From RBG-16-66-20 sp036560705 (lineage in GTDB: Bacteria; Pseudomonadota; Gammaproteobacteria; Burkholderiales; SG8-39): a stretch of DNA of 15,719 nt. The first letter of the stretch is position 1. The number at the start of each line of letters is the position of its first letter. The position numbers were made by a program, and so were the translations under genes. The notes beneath the pieces are model-generated. The model worked only from the letters and a program-made list of their open reading frames with translations. It searched no databases and was not told the DNA's origin. Positions 7,489-15,719 of the stretch are shown here, piece after piece. The DNA lies in NCBI GenBank assembly GCA_036560705.1, contig DATBQR010000015.1, positions 1 through 15,719 of the forward strand. Reading direction: 5' to 3'.

Positions 7489-8097
7489 ATGCGAAGCATC
7501 GCTTTCCTGAGAACCCTGCTGTGCGTGCTCGCGCTTGCCGCCGCCGCGGCCCGCGCCGACGAGATCGAAGTTTCCGACGCGCACCTTGCCGCCACCGAGG
7601 ACGGCGTGGTGCTGTCGGCCGACTTCGCGTTCGAACTCAATCCGCGTCTGGCCGAAGTGGTGACCAACGGCGTACCGCTGTATTTCGTGGTCGAATTCGA
7701 ACTGACGCGTCCGCGCTGGTACTGGTTCGACGAGAAGGCCGCCACCAAGCGCATCCAGCTGCGCCTGTCCTATCATGCCTTGTCCCGCTACTACCGGCTT
7801 TCCACCGGCGTCCTGCAGCAGAACTACGGCACGCTGGAGGAGGCCATGAACGTGCTGCGCCACTTGCGCAACTGGCAGGTTGTGGAGCATGCCGCAGGGC
7901 TCACGGATGCCACCTATGAAGCTGCTGTGCGGATGCGGCTCGACGTAACCTTGTTGCCGAAGCCCTTTCAGTTGAGCGCGCTTACCAGCCGCGACCTGAA
8001 TCTCGAGTCGCCCTGGAAGCGTTTCAGCTTCCGGCTGCCGCCGCCGCCGCCCGCCCCGGTCGAGAACCGCGAGCCCAAGGAAGCGGAGACGCGATGA
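7489..8097 (+). CDS. exported DUF4390 domain protein
   Basis: A 202-residue protein of unknown function that I recognise as the DUF4390 family, conserved next to ntrY in betaproteobacteria. It begins MRSIAFLRTLLCVLALAAAA and then ARADEIEV, a signal peptide with likely cleavage after ARA near residue 23. The mature domain contains LSADFAFELNPRLAEVV, GVPLYFVVEFEL, RYYRLSTG and LRHLRNWQVV. It ends in a Pro-rich tail (about 183-190) and a charged C-terminus. No catalytic motif is visible. The ATG at 7489 follows rsmB by 22 bp. Its stop overlaps the ntrY start in the ATGA form, which implies translational coupling. A periplasmic partner of the NtrY sensor is a reasonable inference from position, but nothing in the sequence proves it. 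Confidence 0.9.
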   Translation: MRSIAFLRTLLCVLALAAAAARADEIEVSDAHLAATEDGVVLSADFAFELNPRLAEVVTNGVPLYFVVEFELTRPRWYWFDEKAATKRIQLRLSYHALSRYYRLSTGVLQQNYGTLEEAMNVLRHLRNWQVVEHAAGLTDATYEAAVRMRLDVTLLPKPFQLSALTSRDLNLESPWKRFSFRLPPPPPAPVENREPKEAETR

Positions 8098-10211
8098 GGC
8101 TGCTGATTCTTCTGGGTGCGGCGCTCGCGGGGGTGTTGCTGTTTCTTCTGGCGACGGCGAGCGGCAATACCACTTTGTTCGCCAGCCACTATCCCCTGCT
8201 GCTCGGTCTGAACGCGGCGCTGGCGGCGCTGCTGGCGGCGCTGGTCGCGTGGCAGATCCACACCCTCTGGCGCAAGTACCGGGCAAGGACCTTCGGCTCG
8301 CGGCTGACGGTGCGCCTGCTGCTGCTGCTCGCGCTGATGGCGGTGGTTCCCGGCGCGCTCGTCTATACGGTGTCGGTGCAGTTCCTCTCCAAGAGCATCG
8401 AGTCCTGGTTCGATGTCAAGGTGGATGCGGCGCTCGAAGGCGGCATCAACCTCGGCCAGTCGGCGATCGACCGGATGCAGGGCGAGCTGCAGGCGAAGGC
8501 GCGCAGCATCGCACTGGAACTCGCCGATCGCCCGGCCGGACAGCAGGTGGTGCTGCTCAGCCGGCTGCGCGACCAGGCCGGCGTTCAGGAGGCGGTCATC
8601 GTCAACGCGGCCGGCCTGGTGCTCGCCGAGGCGAGCGAGGATGTCTCGCGTCTGGTGCCGGACGAACTGCCGACGCCGCAGGCGCTGCGCCAGGCGCGCG
8701 CGCGCCGCATCTATACGGCGGTGGATGCCACGGCAGGAAAGCCGCTCGCGGTGCGGGTGGTGGTGCCGGTCGGCGGCCTGGCCCTGGCGGACGAGACGCG
8801 TTTTCTGCAGCTCAGGCAGGCGGTGCCGGAGCAGTTTGCGCGCAGCGCGGAGGCCGTCGAATCCGCGTATCGCGACTACCGCGAGCTCGCGCTGTCGCGC
8901 CAGGGATTGAAACGGATCTATATCGTCACGCTTACGCTGGCGCTATCCATGGCTTTGCTGGTGGCGATCGCGCTTTCGGTGGTCCTCGCCAACCGGCTCT
9001 CCGAACCGCTCGCCAACCTGGCCCAGGCGACGCAGGCGGTGGCGCGCGGCGATTTCAGCCGCCAGGCTCCGGTAACCAGCCGGGACGAGCTGGGCGTGCT
9101 GATCGAATCGTTCAATTCCATGACGCGGCAGCTCGACGACGCCCGGCGCGTGGTCGAGGCGAACCGCACCGCGCTCGAGAGCGCCAAGGCGCGGCTCGAG
9201 AATATTCTCGCCAATCTCTCCGCGGGTGTACTGGTATTCGACCGGGATCTCAGCCTGTCCATCTCCAACCACGGCGCCCATGCCATCCTGAGCGGCGAAC
9301 TGGAGCCGTTCGCCGCGGGCATGCGCGAACAATTCCGCTCGCATGGCACGCTGGCCTGGCAGCTCGAGCTGGAACTGAAGGGCACGGGCAAGACGCTGCT
9401 GGTCCGCGGCACGGCCTTGTCCCAGGATCCGGCGGGCGGCTATGTGCTGGTATTCGACGATATTACGCAGCTGATACGGGCGCAGCGGGCGACCGCATGG
9501 ACCGAGGTGGCCCGGCGGCTGGCGCACGAAATCAAGAATCCGCTCACGCCGATCCAGCTGTCCGCCGAGCGGCTGGAGATGAAGCTGGCCGACAAGCTCG
9601 GGCCCGAGGACGCGGAAGCGCTCGCGCGCGGTACCCGCACGATCGTCAACCAGGTAGCGGCGCTGAAAGGCATGGTGGACGATTTCCGCGACTATTCCCG
9701 GCTGCCGGCGCCGGTGCTGGCGGGTCTCGACCTGAACGGACTGGTGCTTGAGGTGCTGGCCCTGTACGAGACCTCCAGGACCCCGATCGCCAAAAAGCTC
9801 GCGCCCGCGTTGCCGCAGGTGCGGGCGGACTCGGCGCAGATCCGCCAGGTGCTCCACAATCTGGTGCAGAACGCGCAGGATGCGCTCGAAAACAGGAAGG
9901 GGTCCGGCGACCAGCCGATGATCGAAGTGCGTACCGAGGCGCTCGCGGACAAGGTACGCCTTTCGGTCGCCGACAACGGCGGCGGGTTTCCGGAGGAAAT
10001 GATGGCGAGAATTTTCGAGCCCTACGTCACCACCAAACCGCGCGGCACCGGCCTCGGCCTGGCGATCGTTAAAAAAATCGTCGACGAGCACCACGGCGAG
10101 CTGTCGATCGAGAATCGTCCCGCCAAGGGCGTTTCCGTGACCATCCTGTTGCCGATGCTCGGCGACGCGGCCGCCGTGCCGGGCAGCGCAGGCGCGGCAA
10201 GGGCGGCCTAG
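8094..10211 (+). CDS. ntrY: NtrY-type membrane sensor histidine kinase
   Basis: A membrane histidine kinase of the NtrY family, whose members sense nitrogen or redox state and phosphorylate NtrX. The 705 residues contain three N-terminal membrane segments (about 4-22, 36-56, 74-94), a periplasmic region of about 180 residues, a fourth segment (about 275-298) and HAMP (about 299-352). A short helix leads into a PAS domain (about 365-465) and HisKA with phospho-acceptor H478 in RRLAHEIKNPLTPIQ. The HATPase_c domain has an N box near N593, G1 DNGGGF (627-632) and G2 GTGLGLAIV (651-659). All kinase boxes are intact. The start overlaps the DUF4390 stop (ATGA) and ntrX begins 4 bp after its stop. 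The assignment rests on topology, the HEIKNPLTPIQLSAERL-type H box and context; the signal sensed is unknown. Confidence 0.93.
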   Translation: MRLLILLGAALAGVLLFLLATASGNTTLFASHYPLLLGLNAALAALLAALVAWQIHTLWRKYRARTFGSRLTVRLLLLLALMAVVPGALVYTVSVQFLSKSIESWFDVKVDAALEGGINLGQSAIDRMQGELQAKARSIALELADRPAGQQVVLLSRLRDQAGVQEAVIVNAAGLVLAEASEDVSRLVPDELPTPQALRQARARRIYTAVDATAGKPLAVRVVVPVGGLALADETRFLQLRQAVPEQFARSAEAVESAYRDYRELALSRQGLKRIYIVTLTLALSMALLVAIALSVVLANRLSEPLANLAQATQAVARGDFSRQAPVTSRDELGVLIESFNSMTRQLDDARRVVEANRTALESAKARLENILANLSAGVLVFDRDLSLSISNHGAHAILSGELEPFAAGMREQFRSHGTLAWQLELELKGTGKTLLVRGTALSQDPAGGYVLVFDDITQLIRAQRATAWTEVARRLAHEIKNPLTPIQLSAERLEMKLADKLGPEDAEALARGTRTIVNQVAALKGMVDDFRDYSRLPAPVLAGLDLNGLVLEVLALYETSRTPIAKKLAPALPQVRADSAQIRQVLHNLVQNAQDALENRKGSGDQPMIEVRTEALADKVRLSVADNGGGFPEEMMARIFEPYVTTKPRGTGLGLAIVKKIVDEHHGELSIENRPAKGVSVTILLPMLGDAAAVPGSAGAARAA

Positions 10212-10215
10212 AGCC

Positions 10216-11463
10216 ATGGCGCAGATCCTGGTCGTGGACGACGAGGTGGGGATCCGGGAGCTGCTTTCGGAAATCCTCGCCGACGAGGGGCATCAGGTGC
10301 TGCTTGCCGAGAGCGCGGGCGAAGCGCGCCGGCTGCGCGAGTACCATCGTCCCGATCTGGTCCTGCTCGATATCTGGATGCCGGATACCGACGGCATCTC
10401 CCTGCTCAAGGAATGGGCCGCCAGCGGCCAGCTCGGCATGCCGGTGGTGATGATGTCCGGGCACGGCACCATCGAGACGGCGGTCGAGGCGACGCGCATC
10501 GGCGCGCTCGACTACCTGGAAAAGCCGATCGCCCTGCAACGCCTGCTCTCGACGGTGAAGCGCGCGCTGCGCAATCATGAAACGACGGCGCCGCGCGAAC
10601 TTTCACTCGCCACCCTGGGCCGATCGCCGGTACTTGCGGAGACGCGCAAGCGCCTGGCGCAGCTGGCGCAGGCCGGTGCGCCGCTGATGCTGCGCGGAGA
10701 GCGCGGCATGCGGCCCGAACTGTTCGCCCGGCTGCTCGCCGCGGCGGGCGCGCCGTTCGTCGAGGGACCGGAGATGCTGACCGAGGCGTCCTCCGAGATG
10801 CTGGCGCGCGCCGCGGGAGGCGTGCTGTTCGTCGGCGACCTCTCCCGCATCGGGCGGGCGGAGCAGAAAAGCCTGGAATTCCTCCTCGCCCGCTCGGACA
10901 AGCACAAGGCGCGCGTGGTGTCGTTTTCGCCGCTGGACGGGCGTGCGCTCATCGACAAGCACGAATTCGACGCCGGGATGGTCGCGCGGCTGTCCGAACT
11001 GGTGCTCAAGCTCCCGGCGCTGCGCGATTTTGCGGAGGACGTTCCCGATCTGGCGGCATTGATGCTGGTGCAGCTGGTGGAGGTGCGCGTCTGCCCGCCA
11101 CGGCGCTTTTCGGTGGCGGCGCTGAACGCGCTGAGGCATCACGGCTGGCCGGGGAATCTCGCTGAACTGGACAGCGTGGTGAAAAACCTCGCGCTGGGCG
11201 CGCTCGAGGAGGACATCGGGCTGGAGGATGTCGAGCGCGTGCTGAGCGCGCAGGCCGGGTCCTCGCCGCCGCCCGAGATCGCGCTGGATCGTCCCTACCG
11301 GGAAGCGCGCGAAGCGTTCGAGCGCCTGTATTTCGAGCACCTGCTCGCGCGCGAGAACGGCAGCATGTCGAAAGTGGCGGAGCGCTCCGGACTGGAGCGC
11401 ACGCACCTGTACCGCAAGCTCAAAGCGCTCGGCCTGCCGGTCGGCAGGCGCGAAGAAACTTAA
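10216..11463 (+). CDS. ntrX: NtrX-type response regulator with degenerate AAA+ domain
   Basis: The partner regulator of NtrY, 415 residues. The receiver (about 1-120) is complete: acid pair D8/D9, phospho-acceptor D52 in LLDIWMPD, S81 and K103. The middle region (about 130-345) aligns with a sigma-54 activator AAA+ domain but is broken at every ATP site. The Walker A position reads GERGMRPE where GESGTGKE is expected, so the lysine is lost. The Walker B region reads GGVLFVGDLSRI where GGTLFLDEIG is expected. The stretch between them is much shorter than usual and has no GAFTGA loop. Later parts survive: RLSELVLKLPALRDFAEDVP and HHGWPGNLAELDSVVKNL. The C-terminus (about 375-410) is a Fis-type HTH with MSKVAERSGLERTHLYRKLK. 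It should bind DNA on phosphorylation but should not hydrolyse ATP or contact sigma-54 in the usual way. It starts 4 bp after ntrY. Confidence 0.9.
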   Translation: MAQILVVDDEVGIRELLSEILADEGHQVLLAESAGEARRLREYHRPDLVLLDIWMPDTDGISLLKEWAASGQLGMPVVMMSGHGTIETAVEATRIGALDYLEKPIALQRLLSTVKRALRNHETTAPRELSLATLGRSPVLAETRKRLAQLAQAGAPLMLRGERGMRPELFARLLAAAGAPFVEGPEMLTEASSEMLARAAGGVLFVGDLSRIGRAEQKSLEFLLARSDKHKARVVSFSPLDGRALIDKHEFDAGMVARLSELVLKLPALRDFAEDVPDLAALMLVQLVEVRVCPPRRFSVAALNALRHHGWPGNLAELDSVVKNLALGALEEDIGLEDVERVLSAQAGSSPPPEIALDRPYREAREAFERLYFEHLLARENGSMSKVAERSGLERTHLYRKLKALGLPVGRREET

Positions 11464-11482
11464 TTTATTTTTTTTTCTTTTT
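11432..11482. terminator. possible terminator between convergent ntrX and the THX gene
   Basis: Near the ntrX 3' end GCCTGCC (11432-11438) pairs perfectly with GGCAGGC (11443-11449) across a 4-nt loop. A long T-rich tract starts at 11464 just past the ntrX stop: nine T at 11468-11476, then C, then five T. The hairpin is about 14 nt from the T tract, so it is not a textbook intrinsic terminator. A weaker AAGAAA/TTTCTT pairing closer to the tract could help. Two converging genes end here with one base between their stops, so some termination is expected. Confidence 0.4.
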
Positions 11483-11560
11483 GATGCGCTGCGGGCGGGA
11501 TTTGCCGTAGCTGCCCTTGTAGATCTTGCCGCGCCTGGTTCGCTTGTCGCCTTTGCCCAT
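11465..11560 (-). CDS. 30S ribosomal protein THX (bTHX), 31 residues
   Basis: A tiny very basic ribosomal protein that sits in the head of the 30S subunit (first seen in Thermus). The 31 codons from ATG 11560 to TAA 11465-11467 encode MGKGDKRTRRGKIYKGSYGK, then SRPQRI and five lysines. The MGKGD(K/R)-TRRGKI and GSYGKSRP segments are the family signature. A good Shine-Dalgarno, AGGAAG (11567-11572), lies 6 nt before the start. The gene follows metH on the same strand by 10 bp, and the metH TAG is part of the AGGAAG region, so coupled translation is likely. It converges on ntrX with a 1-bp gap, and its five-lysine tail is encoded by the A-rich tract at the junction. Such short genes are easily missed. 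I know of no fixed short gene symbol, so I leave that blank. Confidence 0.9.
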   Translation of the reverse strand: MGKGDKRTRRGKIYKGSYGKSRPQRIKKKKK

Positions 11561-11566
11561 TTCGTT

Positions 11567-11570
11567 CTTC

Positions 11571-11572
<2 letters not shown>
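11567..11572 (-). promoter_or_regulatory. Shine-Dalgarno of the THX gene, overlapping the metH stop
   Basis: AGGAAG on the minus strand, 6 nt before the THX ATG. The metH stop TAG (11573-11571) supplies its first two bases, so ribosomes finishing metH stop on top of this site. Confidence 0.7.
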
Positions 11573-15287
<3,715 letters not shown>

Positions 15288-15297
15288 CCGGTCCGGC

Positions 15298-15310
15298 GGG
15301 TCCAAGACCC
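15298..15310 (-). repeat. short hairpin just before the metH start
   Basis: GGGTC-TTG-GACCC on the minus strand: five perfect pairs and a 3-nt loop, 10 nt upstream of the metH ATG. It includes the alternative TTG codon (15305) and could mask the ribosome entry site. Confidence 0.35.
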
Positions 15311-15311
15311 C

Positions 15312-15453
15312 AAAAAAACAAAACGCCAGCTCAGCTTTCGCTAAACGAGCCGTACCGGATGCACTGCGGGGCGCGTCTCTTTAGCGGTACTTGTTTTTCC
15401 CCACCCTGGAGTGGTTCGGCGCCCGCAAGCTGAACTTCAAATCGGCGCTGGCG
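15312..15453 (-). ncRNA. candidate structured RNA or attenuator in the metH leader
   Basis: Read on the minus strand, the leader holds nested long-range complements. P1 is CGCCAGC (15453-15447) with GCTGGCG (15330-15324). P2 is TCAGCTT (15433-15427) with AAGCTGA (15337-15331), stacked on P1 on the 3' side with a 13-nt 5' bulge. P3 is GCGGGCGC (15426-15419) with GCGCCCCGC (15374-15366), 8 bp and one bulge, continuing P2. Inside is a small CCAC/GTGG hairpin (about 15402-15415). CGCTAAAGAG (15386-15377) pairs with CTCGTTTAGCG (15349-15339) over 10 bp with one bulged G, and this crosses P3, so it is a pseudoknot or an alternative fold. GTACCG (15390-15385) with CGGTAC (15357-15352) is a further option. 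P1 runs directly into TTTTGTTTTTTT (15323-15312), so the closed form could terminate transcription before metH. I do not recognise the class. SAM, SAH and cobalamin consensus sequences do not fit. Confidence 0.5.
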
Positions 15454-15455
15454 GC

Positions 15456-15461
15456 ATTTTA
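15456..15461 (-). promoter_or_regulatory. probable -10 box for the metH leader RNA
   Basis: TAAAAT on the minus strand matches TATAAT at 5 of 6 positions. It lies 15 bp after the stop of the upstream PDZ gene, and a start about 7 nt downstream would fall in the 5' arm of P1 of the leader RNA. No good -35 is seen at 16-18 bp, so strength or an activator need is unclear. Confidence 0.4.
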
Positions 15462-15475
15462 CCCCACGTCTGCTG

Positions 15476-15719
15476 TCAGTGCAGGCGGGGTTTCTTGAGG
15501 AAGTCGCCGCGGTCGGCGGAGCGGATCCGGGCTGTCGAGGAGGCGCCGCGGCGCGACAGGGTCAGCGTCACTTCGCTGCCGGCGGGCCCGGCGCTCCATA
15601 TTTTTCGGAACATCGCGGCGAGACCGGCGACGCGTGTGCCATCCACTTCGAGCACCAGATCGCCGAGCTTGACGCCGGCGCGCTCCGCGGGACCGCCGGG
15701 CGCGAGTCCGCCGATCACC
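15476..15719 (-). CDS. PDZ domain protein, C-terminal part, likely S1C-type serine protease
   Basis: Only the last 80 or so codons are in the window; the frame stays open to the right edge and ends at TGA 15476-15478. The visible part is a PDZ domain of the HtrA/Deg type: IGGLAPGGPAERAGVKLGDL with LVLEVDGTRVAGL, then a VTLTLSRRG strand. It ends with a basic tail FLKKPRLH. PDZ domains of this form bind C-termini of misfolded or membrane proteins and usually follow a trypsin-like protease domain in the periplasm. That domain would lie outside the window, so protease identity is inference. The GTG at 15716-15718 is an internal Val, not a start. The gene lies upstream of metH on the same strand, but the metH leader has its own -10 box. 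Confidence 0.75.
   Translation of the reverse strand, partial: VIGGLAPGGPAERAGVKLGDLVLEVDGTRVAGLAAMFRKIWSAGPAGSEVTLTLSRRGASSTARIRSADRGDFLKKPRLH

Noticed and set aside
10216..11463. Calling the regulator a functional sigma-54 activator
   Set aside because: Overall similarity suggests that label, but the Walker A, Walker B and GAFTGA elements needed for it are not present.
15312..15453. Cobalamin riboswitch before metH, suggested by GCGCCCCGCAGTGC
   Set aside because: The piece resembles the CCCCGC-ACTG part of the B12 box, but the GGTG-AA-TCC hairpin and the 3' half of the consensus are missing and the element is short. I also see no SAM-I, SAM-II or SAH consensus. A covariance-model search would settle it.

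Overview
The window is a high-GC, gene-dense chromosomal stretch. Its conserved gene order points to a betaproteobacterium, in the broad Burkholderiales / Nitrosomonadales / Rhodocyclales range: a LysM protein-dprA-smg-topB run divergent from def-fmt-rsmB-DUF4390-ntrY-ntrX. I cannot name the genus. I see no mobile element, CRISPR array, tRNA or rRNA. Codon use and gene spacing look like ordinary core genome.

Left block (1-4607, minus strand): a secreted LysM protein, dprA (DNA uptake and recombination), smg (DUF494) and topB (DNA topoisomerase III, cut by the left edge) all read leftwards with short gaps and probably form one operon. A 143-bp divergent gap (4608-4750) separates them from the plus-strand block.

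Centre block (4751-11463, plus strand): def and fmt remove and add the formyl group of initiator Met. rsmB methylates C967 of 16S rRNA. A small exported DUF4390 protein follows, then the two-component pair ntrY/ntrX. Spacing is tight, with overlaps at fmt/rsmB and DUF4390/ntrY, so a single operon joining translation/ribosome modification to a membrane sensor system is likely. Three oddities stand out. def has no Shine-Dalgarno but a perfect inverted repeat just upstream. fmt has no ATG/GTG/TTG at its conserved N-terminus and seems to start at CTG. The NtrX protein keeps its receiver and Fis-type HTH but has lost the Walker A lysine, the Walker B acids and the GAFTGA loop.

Right block (11465-15719, minus strand): the C-terminus of a PDZ protein (probably an S1C-type protease) lies at the right edge. 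Next come a roughly 160-nt structured leader, metH (B12-dependent methionine synthase, complete) and a 31-codon gene for ribosomal protein THX whose Shine-Dalgarno overlaps the metH stop codon. The metH leader is the most interesting non-coding element. It has nested long-range helices, a strong pseudoknot-type pairing, a good -10 box at its 5' end and a T-rich tract right after its closing stem. It looks like a discrete structured RNA or attenuator that I cannot assign to a known class.
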